From: Pseudotabrizicola sp.
GTDB taxonomy: Bacteria; Pseudomonadota; Alphaproteobacteria; Rhodobacterales; Rhodobacteraceae
Length of the DNA: 64,000 bases
Reading direction: 5' to 3'
Assembly (NCBI RefSeq): GCF_030656345.1
Contig: NZ_JAUSNR010000019.1
Coordinates: forward strand, 1-64,000
Shown here piece after piece: positions 1-8,591 of the stretch. How positions within the stretch are numbered: position 1 is the first letter of the stretch; each line of letters begins with the position of its first letter. A program made the translations under genes and the position numbers. The notes beneath the pieces are model-generated. The model was not told where the DNA came from. It was given only the letters and a program-made list of their open reading frames with translations, and made no database searches.

Positions 1-77
1 TGTTTGCGTGAAAGCCCACTGGTCAGCGCGATCCGCACCGCATCCTTGCGAAATTCTTCCGTCCTGACTGTGCCCAT
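1..77 (-). mobile_element. IS3-family transposase OrfA, 5' end only
   Basis: The first 25 codons of a leftward gene begin at the ATG at 75-77 and run off the window. The start reads MGTVRTEEFRKDAVRIAL, which I recognise as the N-terminus of IS3/IS911-type OrfA, a helix-turn-helix protein that with OrfB makes the transposase. An AGGAG ribosome site (85-89) lies 7 bases upstream. The outer end of the element should fall a little to the right of it, but no terminal inverted repeat can be fixed without the other end. Confidence 0.75.
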
Positions 78-153
78 GGTTCATCTCCTTTGCTGCACAT
101 TACGCTATCAAAGGAGCGGCACCAAACCGCGACAAGACCAACCCTCCGCAGGC

Positions 154-182
154 TTGCATGCCCGACACGTCTCTCCTAAATT
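154..182 (+). promoter_or_regulatory. Predicted sigma-70-type promoter of the leader/small RNA
   Basis: TTGCAT (154-159) and TAAATT (177-182) are separated by exactly 17 bases, giving a predicted start near 189. That is where the first hairpin of the leader begins. Nothing else in the 1-341 stretch looks more like a promoter. Confidence 0.45.
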
Positions 183-188
183 CTCATG

Positions 189-318
189 CGGGCGACGACA
201 CACTGCGTCGCCCGGACAACGGAGTCCTTATGTCAGAGCTTGTGACTTAAGGCTCTCTGAGCCTCAGAGAGCCGCGTGAAACCAAAGCCGCCGGGTGCCT
301 GAACGCCCGGAGTTTTTT
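189..318 (+). ncRNA. Structured leader or small RNA with own terminator, upstream of yjhX
   Basis: Three hairpins follow one another. The first has 8-bp perfect arms at 190-197 and 206-213. The second has 10-bp perfect arms within 251-273. The third is a terminator at 291-318. Between the first and second is a six-codon reading frame (230-250, MSELVT, stop) with a GGAG site 5 bases upstream. This could be a roughly 130-nt small RNA, or a transcription-attenuation leader for the gene at 342. Sequence alone cannot separate the two. Confidence 0.4.
291..318 (+). terminator. Rho-independent terminator before yjhX
   Basis: CCGGGTG (291-297) pairs with CGCCCGG (304-310) through one G-U pair across a 6-base loop. 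A run of six T follows at 313-318. It lies only 23 bases before the yjhX start, so any transcript from the promoter at 154-182 must pass it. Confidence 0.65.
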
Positions 319-341
319 CACGTCTTTCACAAGAGACTTCC

Positions 342-605
342 ATGAACATCTCAAAGAATGAACAGCGTGCCCTGCACGTTCTGGCCCTTGGCGGCCGCAT
401 CCTGCACGAGCGGGACAATGGCCGGAAAATTACCGCTGTCACCTGCGTCACACGCGAAGGGATGATCCTTTCCGATTTCGATCTGACGGTCTTCGGCAAA
501 TTGCGGCGAAAACGGTTGATCGAATCCCACGCGGGCAGTCCCTACCGCATCTCGAAACGCGGGCGGCTTTCGGTCCGTGCTCAACTCGACAATCAGGGCA
601 CATGA
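342..605 (+). CDS. yjhX: YjhX family (UPF0386) protein, putative toxin
   Basis: An 87-residue protein close in length and sequence to E. coli YjhX: N-terminal NEQRALHVLALGGRI, a central VTREGMILSD, and a C-terminal SPYRISKRG...VRAQLDNQG. E. coli YjhX has been proposed as the toxin of a pair with the acetyltransferase YjhQ. No yjhQ-like gene is seen nearby, so this copy is solitary. The basic C-terminal half (KLRRKRL) suggests nucleic-acid binding, which is inference. The ribosome site is weak (AGAGA). It sits beside an insertion-sequence end and directly behind a terminator-bearing leader, so its expression is probably controlled in the leader. Confidence 0.8.
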   Translation: MNISKNEQRALHVLALGGRILHERDNGRKITAVTCVTREGMILSDFDLTVFGKLRRKRLIESHAGSPYRISKRGRLSVRAQLDNQGT

Positions 606-746
606 CAGGCCGATCCGCTGACATTGACAAAAGACCTGGCCGCGCGGCTTTGGCTGTGCGGCCCGGCCAAAGGTTAAAAGTCCCTTAATCCCGCACCATC
701 AACCCATTGAACTCAAACGATCTCATAAACTTCCCCCTGTGTTACA

Positions 747-1508
747 CTACCCCCAGACCTGCCACAGCAGCCGGGCCGCCATCAGGGTCGATGTGGTCAC
801 CAGCAAGGGCTTGATCAGCCGCGCCCCCACCCGCATTGCCAGCCGCGCCCCCAGCAAGGCCCCCGCCGTCTGGGCCAGTGCCATCACCAGCCCCACCGCC
901 CACCAGGTCGCCCCCGAAAACACGAACACCGCCAGCGACCCAAGGTTGGAGGCGAAGTTCAAAAGCTTGGTATGGGCCGTCGCCTTCAGCACGCCGTACC
1001 CCGCCAGCATGATGAACCCGATCATGAAAAAGCTGCCCGTGCCGGGGCCAAAAAATCCGTCATAGGCGGCAATCAGGGGCACGGCGGTAAAGGTGAACAC
1101 CCCCGGCCCCATCCGCTGCACCCGGTCCAGATCGGTCAGCCCCGGCTTGATGGCAAAGAACAGGGCCACCGCCACCAGCACCACCGGCATGATCACCCGC
1201 AGCACCTCGGCCGGGATCAGATGCGCCACCAGCGCCCCGCCCGCGCCCGCAAGCAAGGCAAGCAGCGCCATCCCGGCCTGATCTTTCAGCCGCACATGCC
1301 CGGCACGGGCATAGCTGATCATCGCCGTGCCCGACCCGAAGCTGCCCTGCAGCTTGTTGGTCGCCAGCGCCTCCACCGGGTTGGCCCCGGCCAGCAGCAG
1401 TGCGGGCACCGTGATCAGCCCGCCGCCCCCGGCGATGGCATCGACAAAGCCTGCAACAAAGGCGGCCAGCACCAGCAGCGCCACAAGCTCGGCAGTCACT
1501 TCAAACAT
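747..1508 (-). CDS. TSUP family (TauE/SafE) sulfite/organosulfur permease
   Basis: A 253-residue integral membrane protein of the TSUP family, which exports sulfite, sulfoacetate or related anions. The family signature is visible near the N-terminus (GFVDAIAGGGGLITVPALL) followed by NKLQGSFGS. About eight hydrophobic segments alternate with short loops, and the length is normal for YfcA-type members. It stands alone between yjhX and the galactose operon, so context does not reveal the substrate. A hairpin at 638-663 lies downstream and could help end its transcript. Confidence 0.85.
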   Translation of the reverse strand: MFEVTAELVALLVLAAFVAGFVDAIAGGGGLITVPALLLAGANPVEALATNKLQGSFGSGTAMISYARAGHVRLKDQAGMALLALLAGAGGALVAHLIPAEVLRVIMPVVLVAVALFFAIKPGLTDLDRVQRMGPGVFTFTAVPLIAAYDGFFGPGTGSFFMIGFIMLAGYGVLKATAHTKLLNFASNLGSLAVFVFSGATWWAVGLVMALAQTAGALLGARLAMRVGARLIKPLLVTTSTLMAARLLWQVWG

Positions 1509-1592
1509 ATTGGCCCCACAAGGATTGCGGGGCCGTTCTGATCGTGTAGGCAGGTGAAGTAAAGAGCGCTGCAGCGCCGCCTTCTGGCCGGG

Positions 1593-2423
1593 TCAGAGAA
1601 TCACGCGCGGTTCAGCACGGCCCATGAACGGGGTATCTATCGCAAAGGTCTGGCCATTGGCCGGGTTGTCATCGGTCAGGTCCCGCGCGGCAGAGGTACA
1701 GTACAACCGGCTGAAATCCGCGCCGCCAAAGGCCGGGCAGGTGGTCTGCGGGCAGGGAAAATCAAACGTCGCCAGCTTTTCCCCGCCGGGCGTATAGCCC
1801 TCGACACAGCCACGGCCCCAGAAGGCGATCCACAGATTGCCCGCCGCATCGGTGACGGCTCCGTCAGGATACCAGTCCTGTGCAGTGAAATCCAAAATCA
1901 CCTCAGGGCGCGCCTCCGGCCAGCCATCCGCATCAAGCGCCACGCGCATCACCTGATGCGTGGGTGTGTCGCTGAAATAGGCGGTGCGGCCATCAGGGGC
2001 AAAGCATTGGGCGTTGGTCACGGTGATGCCACCCCACAGCTTACGCAGCTCACCCTTGTAGTAGCGGTAAAACGCGCCTGCGCCCTCGGCCTCGGCCTTG
2101 GCCATGGTGCCGATCCAGAACCCGCCCATCGGGTCGGCGCGGCCATCGTTTGACCGTGTGGCGGGATTGTCTGCCTCCAGCGCACATAGGGTTTCCTCGG
2201 CCCCGGTTTCCAGATGGAATCGGAACAGCCGCGATTCTGATGCGATCAGCAGCTCATCGCGGCTGACCCAGCCTGCGGCGCTGACCATTTCGGGAAAGTC
2301 CCATTGGCGGCTGGCAGAGTGCAGCCGCTTGCCGACAATGTCGAACCACAGCAATTCCCCGCGTTCCGGGTGCCAGAGCGGGCCTTCGCCAAGGGTGCAT
2401 GTGGTGGTGTTGAAAACGGTCAT
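1593..2423 (-). CDS. SMP-30/gluconolactonase family sugar lactonase
   Basis: A 276-residue six-bladed propeller protein of the SMP-30/LRE family, which hydrolyses aldonolactones with one divalent metal. Seen are the N-terminal LGEGPLWH, where the Glu is a metal ligand, then RSNDGRADP and [14 protein letters not shown], which carry the other ligands of the family. It is the last gene of the dgoK-dgoA unit, and its ATG overlaps the dgoA stop by 4 bases. That context makes D-galactono-lactone the likely substrate, feeding the De Ley-Doudoroff galactose pathway. Confidence 0.88.
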   Translation of the reverse strand: MTVFNTTTCTLGEGPLWHPERGELLWFDIVGKRLHSASRQWDFPEMVSAAGWVSRDELLIASESRLFRFHLETGAEETLCALEADNPATRSNDGRADPMGGFWIGTMAKAEAEGAGAFYRYYKGELRKLWGGITVTNAQCFAPDGRTAYFSDTPTHQVMRVALDADGWPEARPEVILDFTAQDWYPDGAVTDAAGNLWIAFWGRGCVEGYTPGGEKLATFDFPCPQTTCPAFGGADFSRLYCTSAARDLTDDNPANGQTFAIDTPFMGRAEPRVIL

Positions 2424-3028
2424 GCCTTGGCCTCGTCGTAAGCGGTCACGATAGCCCGCGCCCGCGTGGTGACATCCGCCACCGACAGGCCGGGGGTATA
2501 GATGGCAGTGCCGATGCCAAAGCCATCGGCACCAGCCTTGATCCAGTTGGAAAAATTCTCCGGCCCCGCCCCGCCAACCGCATAGACAGGGGTGGCGCGC
2601 GGCAACACGGCGCGCATCGCCTTGATGCCGGCGGGGCCGATCAGCGAGGCGGGAAAGATCTTCAGCCCGTCAGCCCCGGCCTTCAGCGCGGCAAAGCATT
2701 CCGTCGGGGTCATCACGCCGGGCCAGGAGTCCATCCCACGCGCCTTGGTAGCCGCGATCACCTCGGCGTCGCAATTTGGCGAGACGATTAGCGTACCGCC
2801 TGCCGCCTGCACTGCCGCCACATCGGCCACGCTCAGCACCGTGCCCGCGCCGATCTGCGCCCGCCCCTTGCAGGCCTGCGCCATTGCCGCAATCGACAGC
2901 AGCGGGTCGGGCGAATTCAGCGGCACCTCTATCCGGGTGATACCCGCAGCGATCAGCGCCTCGGCCACCGGCACCGCTTCTTCCGGCGTGATGCCACGCA
3001 GGATGGCGATCAGATTGCGGTGAGTCAT
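2420..3028 (-). CDS. dgoA: 2-dehydro-3-deoxy-6-phosphogalactonate aldolase
   Basis: A 202-residue class I aldolase of the KDPG/KDPGal family that splits 2-dehydro-3-deoxy-6-phosphogalactonate into pyruvate and glyceraldehyde 3-phosphate. Family motifs in order are [10 protein letters not shown] (start), [10 protein letters not shown] (around residue 35), [13 protein letters not shown], and [15 protein letters not shown], which carries the Schiff-base Lys. The start at 3028 gives a 4-base overlap with the dgoK stop; a longer upstream extension in frame is not protein-like. It is followed by the lactonase gene with another 4-base overlap. Confidence 0.92.
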   Translation of the reverse strand: MTHRNLIAILRGITPEEAVPVAEALIAAGITRIEVPLNSPDPLLSIAAMAQACKGRAQIGAGTVLSVADVAAVQAAGGTLIVSPNCDAEVIAATKARGMDSWPGVMTPTECFAALKAGADGLKIFPASLIGPAGIKAMRAVLPRATPVYAVGGAGPENFSNWIKAGADGFGIGTAIYTPGLSVADVTTRARAIVTAYDEAKA

Positions 3029-3939
3029 GGCGTGGTCTCCAACTGAAGGGCAAGGCTGGCAAGGCCAGCCAGAGTGCATTCGGTGGCGGGCAGGGTGCGC
3101 GCCGTAACCCCTTGGGCAAGCAGCGCGCGGGCATAGTTGGCGCACAGCGCCTCCGCCCCGATCAGGGTGACTGGCTGGCCCAGCCAATAGGGCTTGGCAG
3201 CGGCCAGTTCGACACCGATCAACAGGCCCGACAACCGCGACCGCGCGCTTTCCGGCAGCAGACCGGCCAGCAGCCCCTCGGCCCGCAGGGTGAACAATTG
3301 CGCCCCGATCCGGTCGGGGCGCGACAGTGCATCGGACAGACCCGCATCAAACGCCGCATCGTCCCAGCCCGTGCCCACCATCCCATGCCGCAGGACCGAG
3401 TGTTGCGACAGCAAGGCGAACAGCTCTCCGGTCATATAGGTCTGAAAGCTGACCACCTCACCCGCGCTGATCTGCGCCCATTTGGAATGAGTACCGGGCA
3501 GGCACATCACCCCGTCAAATGCCGGGTGCAGGGCAAGCGCCCCGGCGATCTGCGTCTCCTCGCCGCGCATCACATCGGCGGCCCGGGTCTGTTGCAGCCC
3601 CGGCGCGATGAACATGGCGATGCGCGCATCCTGCACCGGAACCCGCACCAACCCGCTGCGGTCCAGCGGCGCGCAGGGCACGGCGCGGTACGGTGCCTCA
3701 TGCCAGCCCTGACGGCTGCCAACCATGCCGCAGGCGATCACTGTTGTCTCACCGGCCCCAAGCCATGGGGCGATCAGCTCCAGCAGGGCAGGTTCAAACT
3801 GATCCCGCGTCAGTTGTCCCATCCCGTTGTCGGATGAGGCGTGGGCCAAAATCCCCTCGGCCCCCATCGCCCAGACCCGCAGGTTGGAGGTGCCCCAGTC
3901 GACCGCAATCCAGTCAATCGCTATCCTGTCTGGCGTCAC
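3025..3939 (-). CDS. dgoK: 2-dehydro-3-deoxygalactonokinase
   Basis: A 304-residue DgoK-family sugar kinase that phosphorylates 2-dehydro-3-deoxygalactonate at C6. Seen are the N-terminal phosphate loop [13 protein letters not shown], the mid-protein [20 protein letters not shown] and PGTHSKW. The GTG at 3939 is chosen because AAGGAG lies 7-8 bases upstream and because it overlaps the stop of the upstream alpha-galactosidase remnant (GTGA). The in-frame ATG at 3978 has no such support. The next gene, dgoA, overlaps by 4 bases. Confidence 0.9.
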   Translation of the reverse strand: MTPDRIAIDWIAVDWGTSNLRVWAMGAEGILAHASSDNGMGQLTRDQFEPALLELIAPWLGAGETTVIACGMVGSRQGWHEAPYRAVPCAPLDRSGLVRVPVQDARIAMFIAPGLQQTRAADVMRGEETQIAGALALHPAFDGVMCLPGTHSKWAQISAGEVVSFQTYMTGELFALLSQHSVLRHGMVGTGWDDAAFDAGLSDALSRPDRIGAQLFTLRAEGLLAGLLPESARSRLSGLLIGVELAAAKPYWLGQPVTLIGAEALCANYARALLAQGVTARTLPATECTLAGLASLALQLETTP

Positions 3940-4220
3940 AGCCGCTCTCCTTCCGGCATCCACATCGTTGGGGGCCATGCCACGGGCAGCCGAATCCCCT
4001 GCGCCATCGGCGCCTGCCCGGTCAGGGTCAGCGGCCCGTCTTTCAGCGCATTCGGCCCCCGCGATTGCGGCGGCCTGTCTGCCCCGTTGCGCAAGGTGAT
4101 ACGGTAGCGCGCCGCAAGGTCAAGCCCGGTCAGCCGCAAAAGTGCGGCAGCATCTGCACGCATTGCACGTGTTGCCCGGCAAAAACCATCAAGCGCGCCA
4201 TCTGCGGCCAGCCGACTGAA
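3936..4220 (-). pseudogene. C-terminal remnant of a GH36-type alpha-galactosidase
   Basis: About 95 codons remain open in one frame, ending at the stop at 3936-3938. The translation includes LTGLDLAARYRITL, GPNALKDGPLTLTG and IRLPVAWPPTMWM, which resembles the C-terminal beta-domain of bacterial alpha-galactosidases as I recall it. The frame runs back into the end of the DUF4175 gene with no start codon that would give a full enzyme, so several hundred codons including the catalytic barrel are missing. The stop still overlaps the dgoK start by 4 bases, so this was the upstream gene of the same operon before a deletion. Confidence 0.65.
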
Positions 4221-4222
4221 CC

Positions 4223-6709
4223 TCAGAACATATCCAGCAGGCGGCGCAGGTACTCACGCTCCGCCTCTGGCCGCAGTTGCTCGCCGGTGCGGCGGCGGAT
4301 TTCGTCGAGCAGATCCTGCGCGCGGCGATACACATCCTCGCCCTGCAGCATGTTGCGGTCTGACCCGATGCGGGCGGAATCGCCCGGCTCGCGGCCCAGC
4401 GGGTCACGCTGGCTGTTGGGGTCGGCGCGGCCAAAGGCCTCGCCCTCAGTTGCACCGTTCTGCTGCTGGCGCTGTTCTTCGGTCAAAGCCTCGCCAAAGT
4501 TGCGCATGCCTTCGCGCAGGGCCTCCATCGCTTCGGCCTGACGGTCCAGCGCGCCGGGCAGATCGCCGCCGCGCAGGGCATCTTCGGCCTCGCGCATCGC
4601 GCGACCCGCGCGGTCCATCTGCTGGCGCCCGGCCTCACCACGTTCGCTGCCCTCTCCCGGCAACTGCCCGCGGCCAAGCTGGCCCAGACGGTCGCGCAAT
4701 TCCTGCTGACGCTGGGCCAGACCTTCGCCGCCCTGACCTTCGCCCTCTTGTCCCGGCTGCTGCCCACCCGGTTGCCCATCCTGCAGATCGCGGAAGGCGT
4801 CATCCGACAGGCCCTGCTGATCGCGCAGGGTCTGGCCCAGATCGCGCATGGCCTGATTGCCCTGCCCTTGACCTTGGCCTTGGCCCTGCCCTTCGCCTTG
4901 CGCCACCTGCATGTTTTCCATCAGCTGGCGCAGCATCTCCATCAGTTCCTGCGCTTCGGCCATGCGGCCTTCTTCCATCAGCTTTTGCAGCTCATCCAGC
5001 ATCTGCTGCAGCTGGTCGCCCGACATGGTCATGCCTTCCATGTTCTGGGAAAGCTGGCCTTCGGGGTTGCGCTGCGCCTCTTCGGCCAGTTGCTGCATAT
5101 AATCGGCAAGCGCCTGACGCATTTCCTGCATCAGCTGGTCAATCTCTTCCGGGCTGGCCCCATTGCGGATGGCCTCATCCAGCCGGTCCTGCGCGCGGCG
5201 CAGGCGTTCCATCGCAGATGCCAGATCGCCCTCTTCCACCAGTAGGGCGATCTGCCACAACTCTTCGGCAATCTCATCGCGGATGTCCGGCGACAAACTG
5301 GCCTTTTCCGCATCAAGCTGCCGCATCACCACCCGCAGCCGCAGATAGGCGCGCTGGTTGCGGATGAATTCTTCGGGCTTATGCGTCACCGCTTTCAGCA
5401 CCTGTGCCGAGCGCGCGGCATTGTCGCGCGTCCACAAAAGATCACGCCGCATCTCGATCAGCGCGGCGGCCAGCGGGTCAAAGAACCGCTTGCCGGGCAG
5501 GATCACGTTCAGCGGGGCTGCCGCCCCCGACTGGCCCGCCGCATCGGTGGCCGAAAATGTCATAGTCACTGGCAGATTGGCAAAGGGGTGCTGCGACAGA
5601 TCGTCGATCAGAATCTCGGAAAACGCTGCGCGATTACCGGTCACCGGCATCGGCAGGTCCAGCACCACAGGCTCGCGCGGCTCCGGCTGTGCCGTCAGGC
5701 CAAAGCGCCGGTCAATCCCGGGCAGGTTCAGCGCGATGCTGACTTGCCCCGCCACCACGCCATAGTCGTCGCTGGCGGCAAATCCTTGCCGGAAGCGCCC
5801 GTCAGCCTCGCGCCCGATCTCGCCTTCTGGGGTGATGGCCGGGGCCTGATCGGGGGTGGCGGTAAAGGCCCAGGCCCGCCCGCCGGGGCCGTCAATCGTG
5901 ACCGATCCCGATGTGTTCAGCACGAAATCGCGGGCAACGCTTTGCACGGCATCGGCTGGTGCATCCGTGGCACCCGACACGGTTTCGGTCAGCGTCAGCG
6001 CGCTAACTTCACCATACAGCCGGAACTGCATCCGGGTGCCGACGGGCACCTCCAGCGACTCCGCCGTCACATCGTTCAGATACAGCGTCGGCTTGCCGGT
6101 ATAGGCGGGCGGCTGTGCCCACCCCTCCCACGTTGGCCCCGCCGCGAGCGATCCCGCCGCCCCCGGCGCAAGCGCTGCCACCGATGTGACCCGCCACAAA
6201 GACCCGAACATCAGCGCCATCACGAACGCCGTCAGCGCCACATAGCGCAGCGCAAACGGGTCGCGCGATGACAGGCGCAGGTCAGGCTCCACCGCGCGCG
6301 CCTGTGCGGCCCGTGCCGCCATCCGCGCCTGATGCGCGCGCCACACTGCGAGCGAGGCCGGGTCACCGGCCCCGATCGCCTGCACATCGGTCAGCGCCGC
6401 AATCGGGTTGCCGGGCAGCCGCGAATCAAGCCGGACCAGCGCCTCGGCCCGCTTTGGCGCACGAAACGCCCGCAAGCCATAGGCCAGTGCCACCAGCGCC
6501 GCGACCGCTATGGCCGCCGCCACACCCCAAAGAATATCAAATGAAACATGGTCCTGCACCCCAAAGGCAAGGGCCGCCAGCACCGCCAGAGCCAATGTCC
6601 ACAGCGGCCAGAACGCGCGCGTCAGCCGTTCCGCCCACATCCCCATATGGGTCAGACGCAACGGCGCGGCGATGCTTTTCATCAGGTCATTCGGGTCGGA
6701 AACCGCCAT
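4223..6709 (-). CDS. TIGR02302/DUF4175 family membrane-anchored protein
   Basis: An 828-residue protein with two N-terminal membrane segments (about residues 25-70), a third near residue 160, a large periplasmic-type region, and a long Gln/Glu-rich helical C-terminal half containing a GQGQGQGQG low-complexity stretch. This is the TIGR02302 (DUF4175) architecture, common in alphaproteobacteria and of unknown function. The ATG at 6709 has GGAAAGG upstream and gives the usual family start (SDPNDLMKSIAAPLRLT). An ATG at 6748 overlapping the lysA stop is the alternative. Its 3' end abuts the alpha-galactosidase remnant. Confidence 0.88.
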   Translation of the reverse strand: MAVSDPNDLMKSIAAPLRLTHMGMWAERLTRAFWPLWTLALAVLAALAFGVQDHVSFDILWGVAAAIAVAALVALAYGLRAFRAPKRAEALVRLDSRLPGNPIAALTDVQAIGAGDPASLAVWRAHQARMAARAAQARAVEPDLRLSSRDPFALRYVALTAFVMALMFGSLWRVTSVAALAPGAAGSLAAGPTWEGWAQPPAYTGKPTLYLNDVTAESLEVPVGTRMQFRLYGEVSALTLTETVSGATDAPADAVQSVARDFVLNTSGSVTIDGPGGRAWAFTATPDQAPAITPEGEIGREADGRFRQGFAASDDYGVVAGQVSIALNLPGIDRRFGLTAQPEPREPVVLDLPMPVTGNRAAFSEILIDDLSQHPFANLPVTMTFSATDAAGQSGAAAPLNVILPGKRFFDPLAAALIEMRRDLLWTRDNAARSAQVLKAVTHKPEEFIRNQRAYLRLRVVMRQLDAEKASLSPDIRDEIAEELWQIALLVEEGDLASAMERLRRAQDRLDEAIRNGASPEEIDQLMQEMRQALADYMQQLAEEAQRNPEGQLSQNMEGMTMSGDQLQQMLDELQKLMEEGRMAEAQELMEMLRQLMENMQVAQGEGQGQGQGQGQGNQAMRDLGQTLRDQQGLSDDAFRDLQDGQPGGQQPGQEGEGQGGEGLAQRQQELRDRLGQLGRGQLPGEGSERGEAGRQQMDRAGRAMREAEDALRGGDLPGALDRQAEAMEALREGMRNFGEALTEEQRQQQNGATEGEAFGRADPNSQRDPLGREPGDSARIGSDRNMLQGEDVYRRAQDLLDEIRRRTGEQLRPEAEREYLRRLLDMF

Positions 6710-6738
6710 GCCAGCCTTTCCATCGGCTGAACGGGGTG

Positions 6739-8004
6739 TCACAGCCATGTGGGGATGGTATCGCGCGAAAGGATTTCGTCAAAGGTCGGACGCGCCCTTA
6801 TGACAGCGAAGTGATCCCCTTTGACCAGAACCTCGGGAATAAGCGGCCGTGTGTTGTATTCCGAGGCCATCACCGCCCCGTAAGCCCCCGCGCTGCGGAA
6901 GGCGATCAGGTCGCCTTCGGCCAGCGGGGCAAGCGCGCGCTGCTTGGCAAAGGTATCCCCCGTCTCACACACCGGGCCGACCACATCATAGGTCTGCATT
7001 TCTTGCGCCACCGCAGGTTCGACCACCGGCACGATATCATGATGCGCACCATACATCGACGGGCGCACCAGATCGTTCATCGCCGCATCGACAATCAGAA
7101 AATCCCGCCCCTCACCGTTTTTCACATAGACAACCGATGACACCAATATCCCGGCATTGCCCGATATCAGGCGCCCCGGCTCGATTTCAATCTCGCAGCC
7201 CAGATCGCCCACGGTACGCTTGATCAGCGCGCCGTAGTCGGTCGGCAACGGCGGCGCCTCGTTCGAGCGGGCATACGGAATGCCCAGACCGCCGCCCAGA
7301 TCCAGCCGTTCAATGCTGTGACCTTCGCTGCGCAAGCGGCGGGTCAGGTCAGCCACCTTCAGATAGGCCTGCTCAAACGGCTCCAACTCGGTCAGCTGGC
7401 TGCCGATATGCACGTCGATGCCAATGACACGTAGACCGGGCAAGGCAGCCGCCTCGGCATAAACCTCAGACGCGCGGGCAATCGGGATGCCGAATTTGTT
7501 CTCGCTCTTGCCGGTCGCGATCTTCTCATGCGTTTTCGCGTCCACATCCGGGTTCACGCGAATGGTGATCGGGGCCACCACGCCCAAAGACACCGCCACT
7601 TCGGACAGCGCGCGCATCTCGGGTTCCGATTCCACGTTGAACTGCCGGATGCCCCCGGTCAGCGCCAGCCGCATCTCTTCGCGCGTTTTGCCAACGCCGG
7701 AAAACACAATCCGCTCTCCCGGAACGCCAGCGGCACGCGCACGGCGGTATTCGCCGCCCGACACCACATCCATGCCGGCACCCAGATCGCCCAGAAGCTT
7801 CAGCACCGCCACATTCGACAGCGATTTGATCGCAAAACACACCAGATGCGGCAGTGGCGACAGCGCCTCGGTGAACAGATGGTAGTGGCGGGTCAGCGTG
7901 GCCGCGGAGTAGCAATAAAACGGCGTGCCGACCGTGGCTGCGATATCGGCAATCGCCACATCTTCAGCATGCAGCATCCCGTTCTGATACAGAAAATGGT
8001 CCAT
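6739..8004 (-). CDS. lysA: Diaminopimelate decarboxylase
   Basis: A 421-residue PLP fold-III decarboxylase that makes L-lysine from meso-diaminopimelate. Seen are the PLP lysine segment CFAIKSLSN (about residue 50), HIGSQL, the glycine-rich LDLGGGLGIPY, EPGRLISGNAG, and the C-terminal CETGDTFAK, which carries the active-site Cys donated to the other subunit of the dimer, followed by GAYGAVMASEYNTRP. The start at 8004 (MDHFLYQ) is normal for the family. It is upstream of and overlaps or abuts the DUF4175 gene, as often seen in Rhodobacteraceae. Confidence 0.95.
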   Translation of the reverse strand: MDHFLYQNGMLHAEDVAIADIAATVGTPFYCYSAATLTRHYHLFTEALSPLPHLVCFAIKSLSNVAVLKLLGDLGAGMDVVSGGEYRRARAAGVPGERIVFSGVGKTREEMRLALTGGIRQFNVESEPEMRALSEVAVSLGVVAPITIRVNPDVDAKTHEKIATGKSENKFGIPIARASEVYAEAAALPGLRVIGIDVHIGSQLTELEPFEQAYLKVADLTRRLRSEGHSIERLDLGGGLGIPYARSNEAPPLPTDYGALIKRTVGDLGCEIEIEPGRLISGNAGILVSSVVYVKNGEGRDFLIVDAAMNDLVRPSMYGAHHDIVPVVEPAVAQEMQTYDVVGPVCETGDTFAKQRALAPLAEGDLIAFRSAGAYGAVMASEYNTRPLIPEVLVKGDHFAVIRARPTFDEILSRDTIPTWL

Positions 8005-8092
8005 GTGCCCCGCAACCCCGGCTACCCCGCGCGCCAGCACTATCCCCTGCCGCGCGCAAATTCAAACGGAACCGTGCAGGCCCCCGGCAGCC

Positions 8093-8401
8093 TCAGCGTG
8101 ACCGCAAAAACAGATAGAGCGGCAGGCCACAGCTGACCCCGATGCAGAACGTGGCGGGAATGGCGATCAGATTTCGCCATGCCTTCCGCCGCATGGTCTC
8201 GACGATCACCCAGACCGTCAGCGCAATCGCGGCAATGGTGAGATCCCAGGTCAGACCAGTGGTCGAGGCATTGACATACCAAGCGTCGATCAGCCCTGAC
8301 AGCCCGGTGCCGGTTTCGCGCATGTACCTGACAAACCAGTACATCGGATGCACGGCACCCCAAACGGCCAAGGCCAGATAGATCATGCGGATCAGTGTCA
8401 T
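8093..8401 (-). CDS. DUF2834 small membrane protein
   Basis: A 102-residue protein with three predicted membrane segments (about residues 5-25, 52-72 and 80-98). The conserved WGAVHPMYWFVRYM near the N-terminus and the central GLTWDLTIAAIAL match DUF2834 as I recall it. Function is unknown. It lies between the small lipoprotein and lysA, in the same direction, with about 60 bases on the upstream side. Confidence 0.75.
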   Translation of the reverse strand: MTLIRMIYLALAVWGAVHPMYWFVRYMRETGTGLSGLIDAWYVNASTTGLTWDLTIAAIALTVWVIVETMRRKAWRNLIAIPATFCIGVSCGLPLYLFLRSR

Positions 8402-8459
8402 CGCTCGCCCTTTCGTGACTTGGGCACAGTTAGTGCAACAGGATGGCCTGACCAGCGGA

Positions 8460-8591
8460 TCAGTTCAACACCACCCCGACCCGCGCCTCACCCGTCATTG
8501 TGACGCCCGGCTGCGGGCGCTCCGGCGCACCATCGGCCCCGCAAGCGGTAAGGGTAGCCAGCACAGCCATCAGACCCAGTACACGCATCAT
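8460..8591 (-). CDS. 43-residue lipoprotein, LptM-like
   Basis: The ATG at 8591 overlaps the argH stop (ATGA), and the frame is open for 43 codons to a TGA at 8460-8462. The protein starts [21 protein letters not shown]: a short signal sequence, lipobox LTAC with the lipidated Cys at 17, then a Pro-rich tail (PERPQPG). A tiny lipoprotein between argH and lysA recurs in alphaproteobacteria and belongs to the small-lipoprotein group now tied to LptM, which helps LptD mature at the outer membrane. That functional link is inference from position and the Cys-Gly start. Confidence 0.75.
   Translation of the reverse strand: MMRVLGLMAVLATLTACGADGAPERPQPGVTMTGEARVGVVLN

Noticed and set aside
638-663. 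Terminator of yjhX
   Set aside because: The 8-bp hairpin has no T run in the rightward direction; leftward it is followed by TCTTTTG, so it is at most a weak terminator of the TSUP gene.
3029-3187. Longer dgoA start at 3187
   Set aside because: The extra 53 residues overlap dgoK and are Cys/Pro/Arg-rich nonsense; the start at 3028 fits the family and the 4-base overlap.
4860-4905. Short tandem repeat as a mobile or regulatory element
   Set aside because: It encodes the GQGQGQ low-complexity stretch of the DUF4175 protein.
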